DNA of 64,000 bases, from the NCBI GenBank assembly GCA_945643635.1, contig CALZFC010000295.1, positions 1 to 64,000 of the forward strand, written 5' to 3'. Within the stretch, counting starts at the first letter, position 1, and each line of letters starts with the position of its first letter. Position numbers and translations under genes: made by a program. Shown piece after piece: positions 45,907 to 58,171 of this stretch. The notes under the pieces were generated by a model that saw nothing but the letters and a program-made list of their open reading frames with translations, did no database searches and was not told where the DNA came from. This stretch comes from Allodiplogaster sudhausi (taxonomy: Eukaryota > Nematoda > Chromadorea > Rhabditida > Diplogasteridae).

Positions 45907-46024
45907 GCTTACAACACCCGGGATTCCCAAGCCGTCTCCGATCCAAGTACTAACCGGGCCCAACGTTGCTTAACTTGCCAGATCGGACGGGATGGCGTGT
46001 TCTCAACGTGGTATGGTCGTAAGC
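45907..46024 (-). rRNA. 5S ribosomal RNA
   Basis: Consensus; 447-bp step with the palindrome starting 29 nt upstream of the gene. Confidence 0.97.
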
Positions 46025-46052
46025 GAGAGAAGTGTATGTGTGTCACGTAGTC

Positions 46053-46132
46053 ATTCTTGCTGTACGCACGTACGTATGTATGTATGTACATGTATGTACA
46101 TACATACATACGTACGTGCGTACAGCAAGAAT
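46053..46132. repeat. 80-bp palindrome (39-bp perfect arms)
   Basis: Arms begin ATTCTTGCTGTACGCACGTA and are separated by only GT. It arose by an inverted copy of the spacer-B tetranucleotide stretch and makes the unit 447 bp. Confidence 0.93.
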
Positions 46133-46353
46133 ATAGCCATGAACACGTAAATATGTACACGAAATTAAAGGATCGAATCCCGGAGATAACTTCTTCTGCA
46201 CTTCTTCTGCAAGTCATCTGCACTTCTTCTGCAGCCTAAAATTTTACTTGGGATATCCTATGTTTGCTTAGTTTGAAGCCAACATGAAACAAAAAAATTT
46301 CTGACATGGCCTTTAAACTTTATTACTTTTTTCGTAAAGAATAACAAAAAGTT

Positions 46354-46471
46354 GCTTACAACACCCGGGATTCCCAAGCCGTCTCCGATCCAAGTACTAA
46401 CCGGGCCCAACGTTGCTTAACTTGCCAGATCGGACGGGATGGCGTGTTCTCAACGTGGTATGGTCGTAAGC
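46354..46471 (-). rRNA. 5S ribosomal RNA
   Basis: Consensus; spacer A upstream. Confidence 0.97.
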
Positions 46472-46964
46472 GATGAATTTCCCTCTGTATCCAGTAGATA
46501 TAGCAGTTTCCATTTAATTAATTTGGTTCAAAAATAAAACAAAAAGTATGCTTAATCTATAGGATATTAAGCGGATAAGGTCCGATACTAAAATGCCAAG
46601 ATGACTCTATATTATGTTCTTAGCCAAATGGCCAAGATGACTCTACATTCTGATCATAGCCAAAAGGCCAAGATGACTATAAACTCTGACAACAGGTGAT
46701 TAGGATTCTACAATAAAATTTGGCACAATTGCGCCAAAGAATTCCGCAATCTCTACCCTTTATAACTCTGATTTACATTCGATGTCTGAAAATTTCGTGC
46801 AACCTGCGCCAAAATTGGCTCAAAATCTCTACAATTTATACCTCTGCTGTACATTCGATGTCTGGAAATTCCATGCAACATTGTGCCAAAATTGGCTCAT
46901 CTTTTTGAACTAATTTAATAGTTTTCCTTGAAGTAAATTTGGTTCAAAAATAAAACAAAAAGTT

Positions 46965-47082
46965 GCTTACAACACCCGGGATTCCCAAGCCGTCTCCGAT
47001 CCAAGTACTAACCGGGCCCAACGTTGCTTAACTTGCCAGATCGGACGGGATGGCGTGTTCTCAACGTGGTATGGTCGTAAGC
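46965..47082 (-). rRNA. 5S ribosomal RNA
   Basis: Consensus; spacer A upstream. Confidence 0.97.
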
Positions 47083-47575
47083 GATAAATTTCCCTCTGTA
47101 TCCAGTAGATATAACAGTTTCCATTTAATTAGTTTGGTTCAAAAATAAAACAAAAAGTATGCTTAATCTATAGGATATTAAGCGGATAAGGTCCGATACT
47201 AAAATGCCAAGATGACTCTATATTATGTTCTTAGCCAAATGGCCAAGATGACTCTACACTCTGATCATAGCCAAAAGGCCAAGATGACTATACACTCTGA
47301 CAACAGGTGATTAGGATTCTACAATAAAATTTGGCACAATTGCGCCAAAGATTTCCGCAATCTCTACCCTTTATAACTCTGATTTACATTCGATGTCTGA
47401 AAATTTCGTGCAACCTGCGCAAAAATTGGCTCAAAATCTCTACCCTTTATACCTCTGCTGTACATTCGATGTCTGGAAATTCCATGCAACATTGTGCCAA
47501 AATTGGCTCATCTTTTTGAACTAATTTAATAGTTTTCCTTGAAGTAAACTTGGTTCAAAAATAAAACAAAAAGTT

Positions 47576-47693
47576 GCTTACAACACCCGGGATTCCCAAG
47601 CCGTCTCCGATCCAAGTACTAACCGGGCCCAACGTTGCTTAACTTGCCAGATCGGACGGGATGGCGTGTTCTCAACGTGGTATGGTCGTAAGC
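47576..47693 (-). rRNA. 5S ribosomal RNA
   Basis: Consensus; spacer B upstream with the GAATTGTATG variant. Confidence 0.97.
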
Positions 47694-47983
47694 GAGAGAA
47701 TTGTATGCGTGTCACGTAGTCATTCTTGCTGTACGCACGTACGTATGTATGTATGTACATGTATGTACATGAACACGTAAATATGTACACGAAATTAAAG
47801 GATCGAATCCCGGAGATAACTTCTTCTGCACTTCTTCTGCAAGTCATCTGCACTTCTTCTGCAGCCTAAAATTTTACTTGGGATATCCTATGTTTGCTTA
47901 GTTTGAAGCCAACATGAAACAAAAAAATTTCTGACATGGCCTTTAAACTTTATTACTTTTTTCGTAAAGAATAACAAAAAGTT

Positions 47984-48101
47984 GCTTACAACACCCGGGA
48001 TTCCCAAGCCGTCTCCGATCCAAGTACTAACCGGGCCCAACGTTGCTTAACTTGCCAGATCGGACGGGATGGCGTGTTCTCAACGTGGTATGGTCGTAAG
48101 C
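47984..48101 (-). rRNA. 5S ribosomal RNA
   Basis: Consensus; spacer A upstream. Confidence 0.97.
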
Positions 48102-48594
48102 GATAAATTTCCCTCTGTATCCAGTAGATATAACAGTTTCCATTTAATTAATTTGGTTCAAAAATAAAACAAAAAGTATGCTTAACCTATAGGATATTAA
48201 GCGGATAAGGTCCGATACTAAAATGCCAAGATGACTCAATATTATGTTCATAGCCAAATGGCCAAGATGACTCTACACTCTGATCATAGCCAAAAGGCCA
48301 AGATGACTATACACTCTGACAACAGGTGATTAGGATTCTACAATAAAATTTGGCACAATTGCGCCAAAGATTTCCGCAATCTCTACCCTTTATAACTCTG
48401 ATTTACATTCGATGTCTGAAAATTTCGTGCAACCTGCGCAAAAATTGGCTCAACATCTCTACCCTTTATACCTCTGCTGTACATTCGATGTCTGGAAATT
48501 CCATGCAACCTTGTGCCAAAATTGGCTCATCTTTTTGAACTAATTTAATAGTTTTCCTTGAAGTAAATTTGGTTCAAAAATAAAACAAAAAGTT

Positions 48595-48712
48595 GCTTAC
48601 AACACCCGGGATTCCCAAGCCGTCTCCGATCCAAGTACTAACCGGGCCCAACGTTGCTTAACTTGCCAGATCGGACGGGATGGCGTGTTCTCAACGTGGT
48701 ATGGTCGTAAGC
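48595..48712 (-). rRNA. 5S ribosomal RNA
   Basis: Consensus; spacer A upstream. Confidence 0.97.
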
Positions 48713-49205
48713 GATAAATTTCCCTCTGTATCCAGTAGATATAACAGTTTCCATTTAATTAATTTGGTTCAAAAATAAAACAAAAAGTATGCTTAACCTA
48801 TAGGATATTAAGCGGATAAGGTCCGATACTAAAATGCCAAGATGACTCTATATTATGTTCATAGCCAAATGGCCAAGATGACTCTACACTCTGATCATAG
48901 CCAAAAGGCCAAGATGACTATACACTCTGACAACAGGTGATTAGGATTCTACAATAAAATTTGGCACAATTGCGCCAAAGATTTCCGCAATCTCTACCCT
49001 TTATAACTCCGATTTACATTCGATGTCTGAAAATTTCGTGCAACCTGCGCAAAAATTGGCTCAACATCTCTACCCTTTATACCTCTGCTGTACATTCGAT
49101 GTCTGGAAATTCCATGCAACCTTGTGCCAAAATTGGCTCATCTTTTTGAACTAATTTAATAGTTTTCCTTGAAGTAAATTTGGTTCAAAAAGAAAACAAA
49201 AAGTT

Positions 49206-49323
49206 GCTTACAACACCCGGGATTCCCAAGCCGTCTCCGATCCAAGTACTAACCGGGCCCAACGTTGCTTAACTTGCCAGATCGGGCGGGATGGCGTGTT
49301 CTCAACGTGGTATGGTCGTAAGC
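49206..49323 (-). rRNA. 5S ribosomal RNA
   Basis: Variant T38C; 344-bp step upstream. Confidence 0.96.
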
Positions 49324-49549
49324 GAGAGAAGTGTATGTGTGTCACGTAGTCATTCTTGCTGTACGCACGTACGTATGTATGTATGTACATGCGCAAAAAT
49401 TGGCTCAAAATCTCTACCCTTTATACCTCTGCTGTACATTCGATGTCTGGAAATTACATGCAACATTGTGCCAAAATTGGCTCATCTTTTTGAACTAATT
49501 TAATAGTTTTCCTTGAAGTAAATTTGGTTCAAAAATAAAACAAAAAGTT

Positions 49550-49662
49550 GCTTACAACACCCGGGATTCCCAAGCCGTCTCCGATCCAAGTACTAACCGG
49601 GCCCAACATTGCTTGCCAGATCGGACGGGATGGCGTGTTCTCAACGTGGTATGGTCGTAAGC
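49550..49662 (-). pseudogene. 5S with 5-nt deletion in box A (113 nt)
   Basis: Reads GGCAAGCAATGTTGGGC in place of GGCAAGTTAAGCAACGTTG: five bases are lost inside box A and C60 is T. Promoter and RNA fold are both likely damaged. Confidence 0.9.
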
Positions 49663-49888
49663 GAGAGAAGTGTATGTGTGTCACGTAGTCATTCTTGCTG
49701 TACGCACGTACGTATGTATGTATGTACATGCGCAAAAATTGGCTCAAAATCTCTACCCTTTATACCTCTGCTGTACATTCGATGTCTGGAAATTCCATGC
49801 AACATTGTGCCAAAATTGGCTCATCTTTTTGAACTAATTTAATAGTTTTCCTTGAAGTAAATTTGGTTCAAAAATAAAACAAAAAGTT

Positions 49889-50006
49889 GCTTACAACACC
49901 CGGGATTCCCAAGCCGTCTCCGATCCAAGTACTAACCGGGCCCAACGTTGCTTAACTTGCCAGATCGGACGGGATGGCGTGTTCTCAACGTGGTATGGTC
50001 GTAAGC
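49889..50006 (-). rRNA. 5S ribosomal RNA
   Basis: Consensus; spacer A upstream. Confidence 0.97.
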
Positions 50007-50499
50007 GATAAATTTCCCTCTGTATCCAGTAGATATAACAGTTTCCATTTAATTAATTTGGTTCAAAAATAAAACAAAAAGTATGCTTAACCTATAGGAT
50101 ATTAAGCGGATAAGGTCCGATACTAAAATGCCAAGATGACTCTATATTATGTTCATAGCCAAATGGCCAAGATGACTCTACACTCTGATCATAGCCAAAA
50201 GGCCAAGATGACTATACACTCTGACAACAGGTGATTAGGATTCTACAATAAAATTTGGCACAATTGCGCCAAAGATTTCCGCAATCTCTACCCTTTATAA
50301 CTCCGATTTACATTCGATGTCTGAAAATTTCGTGCAACCTGCGCAAAAATTGGCTCAACATCTCTACCCTTTATACCTCTGCTGTACATTCGATGTCTGG
50401 AAATTCCATGCAACCTTGTGCCAAAATTGGCTCATCTTTTTGAACTAATTTAATAGTTTTCCTTGAAGTAAATTTGGTTCAAAAAGAAAACAAAAAGTT

Positions 50500-50617
50500 G
50501 CTTACAACACCCGGGATTCCCAAGCCGTCTCCGATCCAAGTACTAACCGGGCCCAACGTTGCTTAACTTGCCAGATCGGGCGGGATGGCGTGTTCTCAAC
50601 GTGGTATGGTCGTAAGC
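50500..50617 (-). rRNA. 5S ribosomal RNA
   Basis: Variant T38C; 344-bp step; the 3' flank AAAAAGAAAAC variant is shared by higher-order copies. Confidence 0.96.
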
Positions 50618-50843
50618 GAGAGAAGTGTATGTGTGTCACGTAGTCATTCTTGCTGTACGCACGTACGTATGTATGTATGTACATGCGCAAAAATTGGCTC
50701 AAAATCTCTACCCTTTATACCTCTGCTGTACATTCGATGTCTGGAAATTACATGCAACATTGTGCCAAAATTGGCTCATCTTTTTGAACTAATTTAATAG
50801 TTTTCCTTGAAGTAAATTTGGTTCAAAAATAAAACAAAAAGTT

Positions 50844-50961
50844 GCTTACAACACCCGGGATTCCCAAGCCGTCTCCGATCCAAGTACTAACCGGGCCCAA
50901 CGTTGCTTAACTTGCCAGATCGGACGGGATGGCGTGTTCTCAACGTGGTATGGTCGTAAGC
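50844..50961 (-). rRNA. 5S ribosomal RNA
   Basis: Consensus; 344-bp step. Confidence 0.97.
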
Positions 50962-51187
50962 GAGAGAAGTGTATGTGTGTCACGTAGTCATTCTTGCTGT
51001 ACGCACGTACGTATGTATGTATGTACATGCGCAAAAATTGGCTCAAAATCTCTACCCTTTATACCTCTGCTGTACATTCGATGTCTGGAAATTCCATGCA
51101 ACATTGTGCCAAAATTGGCTCATCTTTTTGAACTAATTTAATAGTTTTCCTTGAAGTAAATTTGGTTCAAAAATAAAACAAAAAGTT

Positions 51188-51305
51188 GCTTACAACACCC
51201 GGGATTCCCAAGCGGTCTCCGATCCAAGTACTAACCGGGCCCAACGTTGCTTAACTTGCCAGATCGGACGGGATGGCGTGTTCTCAACGTGGTATGGTCG
51301 TAAGC
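51188..51305 (-). rRNA. 5S ribosomal RNA
   Basis: Variant G92C (box C); 344-bp step. Confidence 0.95.
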
Positions 51306-51531
51306 GAGAGAAGTGTATGTGTGTCACGTAGTCATTCTTGCTGTACGCACGTACGTATGTATGTATGTACATGCGCAAAAATTGGCTCAAAATCTCTACC
51401 CTTTATACCTCTGCTGTACATTCGATGTCTGGAAATTCCATGCAACATTGTGCCAAAATTGGCTCATCTTTTTGAACTAATTTAATAGTTTTCCTTGAAG
51501 TAAATTTGGTTCAAAAATAAAACAAAAAGTT

Positions 51532-51649
51532 GCTTACAACACCCGGGATTCCCAAGCCGTCTCCGATCCAAGTACTAACCGGGCCCAACGTTGCTTAACT
51601 TGCCAGATCGGACGGGATGGCGTGTTCTCAACGTGGTATGGTCGTAAGC
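51532..51649 (-). rRNA. 5S ribosomal RNA
   Basis: Consensus; 447-bp step. Confidence 0.97.
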
Positions 51650-51677
51650 GAGAGAAGTGTATGTGTGTCACGTAGTC

Positions 51678-51757
51678 ATTCTTGCTGTACGCACGTACGT
51701 ATGTATGTATGTACATGTATGTACATACATACATACGTACGTGCGTACAGCAAGAAT
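51678..51757. repeat. 80-bp palindrome, copy 2
   Basis: Same element in the 447-bp unit upstream of the 5S gene at 51532. Confidence 0.93.
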
Positions 51758-51978
51758 ATAGCCATGAACACGTAAATATGTACACGAAATTAAAGGATCG
51801 AATCCCGGAGATAACTTCTTCTGCACTTCTTCTGCAAGTCATCTGCACTTCTTCTGCAGCCTAAAATTTTACTTGGGATATCCTATGTTTGCTTAGTTTG
51901 AAGCCAACATGAAACAAAAAAATTTCTGACATGGCCTTTAAACTTTATTACTTTTTTCGTAAAGAATAACAAAAAGTT

Positions 51979-52096
51979 GCTTACAACACCCGGGATTCCC
52001 AAGCCGTCTCCGATCCAAGTACTAACCGGGCCCAACGTTGCCTAACTTGCCAGATCGGACGGGATGGCGTGTTCTCAACGTGGTATGGTCGTAAGC
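51979..52096 (-). rRNA. 5S ribosomal RNA
   Basis: Variant A55G (box A); spacer A upstream. Confidence 0.95.
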
Positions 52097-52589
52097 GATA
52101 AATTTCCCTCTGTATCCAGTAGATATAACAGTTTCCATTTAATTAATTTGGTTCAAAAATAAAACAAAAAGTATGCTTAACCTATAGGATATTAAGCGGA
52201 TAAGGTCCGATACTAAAATGCCAAGATGACTCTATATTATGTTCATAGCCAAATGGCCAAGATGACTCTACACTCTGATCATAGCCAAAAGGCCAAGATG
52301 ACTATACACTCTGACAACAGGTGATTAGGATTCTACAATAAAATTTGGCACAATTGCGCCAAAGATTTCCGCAATCTCTACCCTTTATAACTCCGATTTA
52401 CATTCGATGTCTGAAAATTTCGTGCAACCTGCGCAAAAATTGGCTCAACATCTCTACCCTTTATACCTCTGCTGTACATTCGATGTCTGGAAATTCCATG
52501 CAACCTTGTGCCAAAATTGGCTCATCTTTTTGAACTAATTTAATAGTTTTCCTTGAAGTAAATTTGGTTCAAAAAGAAAACAAAAAGTT

Positions 52590-52707
52590 GCTTACAACAC
52601 CCGGGATTCCCAAGCCGTCTCCGATCCAAGTACTAACCGGGCCCAACGTTGCTTAACTTGCCAGATCGGGCGGGATGGCGTGTTCTCAACGTGGTATGGT
52701 CGTAAGC
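52590..52707 (-). rRNA. 5S ribosomal RNA
   Basis: Variant T38C; 344-bp step. Confidence 0.96.
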
Positions 52708-52933
52708 GAGAGAAGTGTATGTGTGTCACGTAGTCATTCTTGCTGTACGCACGTACGTATGTATGTATGTACATGCGCAAAAATTGGCTCAAAATCTCTA
52801 CCCTTTATACCTCTGCTGTACATTCGATGTCTGGAAATTACATGCAACATTGTGCCAAAATTGGCTCATCTTTTTGAACTAATTTAATAGTTTTCCTTGA
52901 AGTAAATTTGGTTCAAAAATAAAACAAAAAGTT

Positions 52934-53051
52934 GCTTACAACACCCGGGATTCCCAAGCCGTCTCCGATCCAAGTACTAACCGGGCCCAACGTTGCTTAA
53001 CTTGCCAGATCGGACGGGATGGCGTGTTCTCAACGTGGTATGGTCGTAAGC
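52934..53051 (-). rRNA. 5S ribosomal RNA
   Basis: Consensus; 344-bp step. Confidence 0.97.
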
Positions 53052-53277
53052 GAGAGAAGTGTATGTGTGTCACGTAGTCATTCTTGCTGTACGCACGTAC
53101 GTATGTATGTATGTACATGCGCAAAAATTGGCTCAAAATCTCTACCCTTTATACCTCTGCTGTACATTCGATGTCTGGAAATTCCATGCAACATTGTGCC
53201 AAAATTGGCTCATCTTTTTGAACTAATTTAATAGTTTTCCTTGAAGTAAATTTGGTTCAAAAATAAAACAAAAAGTT

Positions 53278-53395
53278 GCTTACAACACCCGGGATTCCCA
53301 AGCGGTCTCCGATCCAAGTACTAACCGGGCCCAACGTTGCTTAACTTGCCAGATCGGACGGGATGGCGTGTTCTCAACGTGGTATGGTCGTAAGC
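53278..53395 (-). rRNA. 5S ribosomal RNA
   Basis: Variant G92C; 344-bp step. Confidence 0.95.
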
Positions 53396-53621
53396 GAGAG
53401 AAGTGTATGTGTGTCACGTAGTCATTCTTGCTGTACGCACGTACGTATGTATGTATGTACATGCGCAAAAATTGGCTCAAAATCTCTACCCTTTATACCT
53501 CTGCTGTACATTCGATGTCTGGAAATTCCATGCAACATTGTGCCAAAATTGGCTCATCTTTTTGAACTAATTTAATAGTTTTCCTTGAAGTAAATTTGGT
53601 TCAAAAATAAAACAAAAAGTT

Positions 53622-53739
53622 GCTTACAACACCCGGGATTCCCAAGCCGTCTCCGATCCAAGTACTAACCGGGCCCAACGTTGCTTAACTTGCCAGATCG
53701 GACGGGATGGCGTGTTCTCAACGTGGTATGGTCGTAAGC
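53622..53739 (-). rRNA. 5S ribosomal RNA
   Basis: Consensus; 447-bp step. Confidence 0.97.
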
Positions 53740-53767
53740 GAGAGAAGTGTATGTGTGTCACGTAGTC

Positions 53768-53847
53768 ATTCTTGCTGTACGCACGTACGTATGTATGTAT
53801 GTACATGTATGTACATACATACATACGTACGTGCGTACAGCAAGAAT
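53768..53847. repeat. 80-bp palindrome, copy 3
   Basis: Same element in the 447-bp unit upstream of the 5S gene at 53622. Confidence 0.93.
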
Positions 53848-54068
53848 ATAGCCATGAACACGTAAATATGTACACGAAATTAAAGGATCGAATCCCGGAG
53901 ATAACTTCTTCTGCACTTCTTCTGCAAGTCATCTGCACTTCTTCTGCAGCCTAAAATTTTACTTGGGATATCCTATGTTTGCTTAGTTTGAAGCCAACAT
54001 GAAACAAAAAAATTTCTGACATGGCCTTTAAACTTTATTACTTTTTTCGTAAAGAATAACAAAAAGTT

Positions 54069-54186
54069 GCTTACAACACCCGGGATTCCCAAGCCGTCTC
54101 CGATCCAAGTACTAACCGGGCCCAACGTTGCCTAACTTGCCAGATCGGACGGGATGGCGTGTTCTCAACGTGGTATGGTCGTAAGC
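54069..54186 (-). rRNA. 5S ribosomal RNA
   Basis: Variant A55G; spacer A upstream. Confidence 0.95.
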
Positions 54187-54679
54187 GATAAATTTCCCTC
54201 TGTATCCAGTAGATATAACAGTTTCCATTTAATTAATTTGGTTCAAAAATAAAACAAAAAGTATGCTTAACCTATAGGATATTAAGCGGATAAGGTCCGA
54301 TACTAAAATGCCAAGATGACTCTATATTATGTTCATAGCCAAATGGCCAAGATGACTCTACACTCTGATCATAGCCAAAAGGCCAAGATGACTATACACT
54401 CTGACAACAGGTGATTAGGATTCTACAATAAAATTTGGCACAATTGCGCCAAAGATTTCCGCAATCTCTACCCTTTATAACTCCGATTTACATTCGATGT
54501 CTGAAAATTTCGTGCAACCTGCGCAAAAATTGGCTCAACATCTCTACCCTTTATACCTCTGCTGTACATTCGATGTCTGGAAATTCCATGCAACCTTGTG
54601 CCAAAATTGGCTCATCTTTTTGAACTAATTTAATAGTTTTCCTTGAAGTAAATTTGGTTCAAAAAGAAAACAAAAAGTT

Positions 54680-54797
54680 GCTTACAACACCCGGGATTCC
54701 CAAGCCGTCTCCGATCCAAGTACTAACCGGGCCCAACGTTGCTTAACTTGCCAGATCGGGCGGGATGGCGTGTTCTCAACGTGGTATGGTCGTAAGC
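54680..54797 (-). rRNA. 5S ribosomal RNA
   Basis: Variant T38C; 344-bp step. Confidence 0.96.
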
Positions 54798-55023
54798 GAG
54801 AGAAGTGTATGTGTGTCACGTAGTCATTCTTGCTGTACGCACGTACGTATGTATGTATGTACATGCGCAAAAATTGGCTCAAAATCTCTACCCTTTATAC
54901 CTCTGCTGTACATTCGATGTCTGGAAATTACATGCAACATTGTGCCAAAATTGGCTCATCTTTTTGAACTAATTTAATAGTTTTCCTTGAAGTAAATTTG
55001 GTTCAAAAATAAAACAAAAAGTT

Positions 55024-55141
55024 GCTTACAACACCCGGGATTCCCAAGCCGTCTCCGATCCAAGTACTAACCGGGCCCAACGTTGCTTAACTTGCCAGAT
55101 CGGACGGGATGGCGTGTTCTCAACGTGGTATGGTCGTAAGC
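55024..55141 (-). rRNA. 5S ribosomal RNA
   Basis: Consensus; 344-bp step. Confidence 0.97.
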
Positions 55142-55367
55142 GAGAGAAGTGTATGTGTGTCACGTAGTCATTCTTGCTGTACGCACGTACGTATGTATGT
55201 ATGTACATGCGCAAAAATTGGCTCAAAATCTCTACCCTTTATACCTCTGCTGTACATTCGATGTCTGGAAATTCCATGCAACATTGTGCCAAAATTGGCT
55301 CATCTTTTTGAACTAATTTAATAGTTTTCCTTGAAGTAAATTTGGTTCAAAAATAAAACAAAAAGTT

Positions 55368-55485
55368 GCTTACAACACCCGGGATTCCCAAGCGGTCTCC
55401 GATCCAAGTACTAACCGGGCCCAACGTTGCTTAACTTGCCAGATCGGACGGGATGGCGTGTTCTCAACGTGGTATGGTCGTAAGC
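55368..55485 (-). rRNA. 5S ribosomal RNA
   Basis: Variant G92C; 344-bp step. Confidence 0.95.
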
Positions 55486-55711
55486 GAGAGAAGTGTATGT
55501 GTGTCACGTAGTCATTCTTGCTGTACGCACGTACGTATGTATGTATGTACATGCGCAAAAATTGGCTCAAAATCTCTACCCTTTATACCTCTGCTGTACA
55601 TTCGATGTCTGGAAATTCCATGCAACATTGTGCCAAAATTGGCTCATCTTTTTGAACTAATTTAATAGTTTTCCTTGAAGTAAATTTGGTTCAAAAATAA
55701 AACAAAAAGTT

Positions 55712-55829
55712 GCTTACAACACCCGGGATTCCCAAGCCGTCTCCGATCCAAGTACTAACCGGGCCCAACGTTGCTTAACTTGCCAGATCGGACGGGATGG
55801 CGTGTTCTCAACGTGGTATGGTCGTAAGC
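55712..55829 (-). rRNA. 5S ribosomal RNA
   Basis: Consensus; 447-bp step. Confidence 0.97.
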
Positions 55830-55857
55830 GAGAGAAGTGTATGTGTGTCACGTAGTC

Positions 55858-55937
55858 ATTCTTGCTGTACGCACGTACGTATGTATGTATGTACATGTAT
55901 GTACATACATACATACGTACGTGCGTACAGCAAGAAT
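55858..55937. repeat. 80-bp palindrome, copy 4
   Basis: Same element in the 447-bp unit upstream of the 5S gene at 55712. Confidence 0.93.
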
Positions 55938-56158
55938 ATAGCCATGAACACGTAAATATGTACACGAAATTAAAGGATCGAATCCCGGAGATAACTTCTT
56001 CTGCACTTCTTCTGCAAGTCATCTGCACTTCTTCTGCAGCCTAAAATTTTACTTGGGATATCCTATGTTTGCTTAGTTTGAAGCCAACATGAAACAAAAA
56101 AATTTCTGACATGGCCTTTAAACTTTATTACTTTTTTCGTAAAGAATAACAAAAAGTT

Positions 56159-56276
56159 GCTTACAACACCCGGGATTCCCAAGCCGTCTCCGATCCAAGT
56201 ACTAACCGGGCCCAACGTTGCCTAACTTGCCAGATCGGACGGGATGGCGTGTTCTCAACGTGGTATGGTCGTAAGC
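56159..56276 (-). rRNA. 5S ribosomal RNA
   Basis: Variant A55G; spacer A upstream. Confidence 0.95.
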
Positions 56277-56769
56277 GATAAATTTCCCTCTGTATCCAGT
56301 AGATATAACAGTTTCCATTTAATTAATTTGGTTCAAAAATAAAACAAAAAGTATGCTTAACCTATAGGATATTAAGCGGATAAGGTCCGATACTAAAATG
56401 CCAAGATGACTCTATATTATGTTCATAGCCAAATGGCCAAGATGACTCTACACTCTGATCATAGCCAAAAGGCCAAGATGACTATACACTCTGACAACAG
56501 GTGATTAGGATTCTACAATAAAATTTGGCACAATTGCGCCAAAGATTTCCGCAATCTCTACCCTTTATAACTCTGATTTACATTCGATGTCTGAAAATTT
56601 CGTGCAACCTGCGCAAAAATTGGCTCAACATCTCTACCCTTTATACCTCTGCTGTACATTCGATGTCTGGAAATTCCATGCAACCTTGTGCCAAAATTGG
56701 CTCATCTTTTTGAACTAATTTAATAGTTTTCCTTGAAGTAAATTTGGTTCAAAAATAAAACAAAAAGTT

Positions 56770-56887
56770 GCTTACAACACCCGGGATTCCCAAGCCGTCT
56801 CCGATCCAAGTACTAACCGGGCCCAACGTTGCTTAACTTGCCAGATCGGACGGGATGGCGTGTTCTCAACGTGGTATGGTCGTAAGC
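56770..56887 (-). rRNA. 5S ribosomal RNA
   Basis: Consensus; spacer A upstream. Confidence 0.97.
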
Positions 56888-57380
56888 GATAAATTTCCCT
56901 CTGTATCCAGTAGATATAACAGTTTCCATTTAATTAATTTGGTTCAAAAATAAAACAAAAAGTATGCTTAACCTATAGGATATTAAGCGGATAAGGTCCG
57001 ATACTAAAATGCCAAGATGACTCTATATTATGTTCATAGCCAAATGGCCAAGATGACTCTACACTCTGATCATAGCCAAAAGGCCAAGATGACTATACAC
57101 TCTGACAACAGGTGATTAGGATTCTACAATAAAATTTGGCACAATTGCGCCAAAGATTTCCGCAATCTCTACCCTTTATAACTCTGATTTACATTCGATG
57201 TCTGAAAATTTCGTGCAACCTGCGCAAAAATTGGCTCAAAATCTCTACCCTTTATACCTCTGCTGTACATTCGATGTCTGGAAATTCCATGCAACCTTGT
57301 GCCAAAATTGGCTCATCTTTTTGAACTAATTTAATAGTTTTCCTTGAAGTAAATTTGGTTCAAAAATAAAACAAAAAGTT

Positions 57381-57498
57381 GCTTACAACACCCGGGATTC
57401 CCAAGCCGTCTCCGATCCAAGTACTAACCGGGCCCAACGTTGCTTAACTTGCCAGATCGGGCGGGATGGCGTGTTCTCAACGTGGTATGGTCGTAAGC
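57381..57498 (-). rRNA. 5S ribosomal RNA
   Basis: Variant T38C; 344-bp step. Confidence 0.96.
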
Positions 57499-57724
57499 GA
57501 GAGAAGTGTATGTGTGTCACGTAGTCATTCTTGCTGTACGCACGTACGTATGTATGTATGTACATGCGCAAAAATTGGCTCAAAATCTCTACCCTTTATA
57601 CCTCTGCTGTACATTCGATGTCTGGAAATTCCATGCAACATTGTGCCAAAATTGGCTCATCTTTTTGAACTAATTTAATAGTTTTCCTTGAAGTAAATTT
57701 GGTTCAAAAATAAAACAAAAAGTT

Positions 57725-57842
57725 GCTTACAACACCCGGGATTCCCAAGCCGTCTCCGATCCAAGTACTAACCGGGCCCAACGTTGCTTAACTTGCCAGA
57801 TCGGACGGGATGGCGTGTTCTCAACGTGGTATGGTCGTAAGC
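57725..57842 (-). rRNA. 5S ribosomal RNA
   Basis: Consensus; 447-bp step. Confidence 0.97.
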
Positions 57843-57870
57843 GAGAGAAGTGTATGTGTGTCACGTAGTC

Positions 57871-57950
57871 ATTCTTGCTGTACGCACGTACGTATGTATG
57901 TATGTACATGTATGTACATACATACATACGTACGTGCGTACAGCAAGAAT
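57871..57950. repeat. 80-bp palindrome, copy 5
   Basis: Same element in the 447-bp unit upstream of the 5S gene at 57725. Confidence 0.93.
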
Positions 57951-58171
57951 ATAGCCATGAACACGTAAATATGTACACGAAATTAAAGGATCGAATCCCG
58001 GAGATAACTTCTTCTGCACTTCTTCTGCAAGTCATCTGCACTTCTTCTGCAGCCTAAAATTTTACTTGGGATATCCTATGTTTGCTTAGTTTGAAGCCAA
58101 CATGAAACAAAAAAATTTCTGACATGGCCTTTAAACTTTATTACTTTTTTCGTAAAGAATAACAAAAAGTT

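Larger units (their letters stand above)
46354..49549 (-). repeat. 3196-bp array segment, second copy
   Basis: Same unit order as 42367-45562, offset 3987 bp. It differs at a few bases (for example GTATGCGTG in place of GTATGTGTG). Confidence 0.85.
49889..56158 (-). repeat. 2090-bp higher-order repeat, three copies
   Basis: Pattern 611 + 344 + 344 + 344 + 447 bp starting at 49889, 51979 and 54069. The variants T38C (gene 2) and G92C (gene 4) recur at the same place in every copy, and A55G marks the first gene from the second copy on. Confidence 0.93.
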
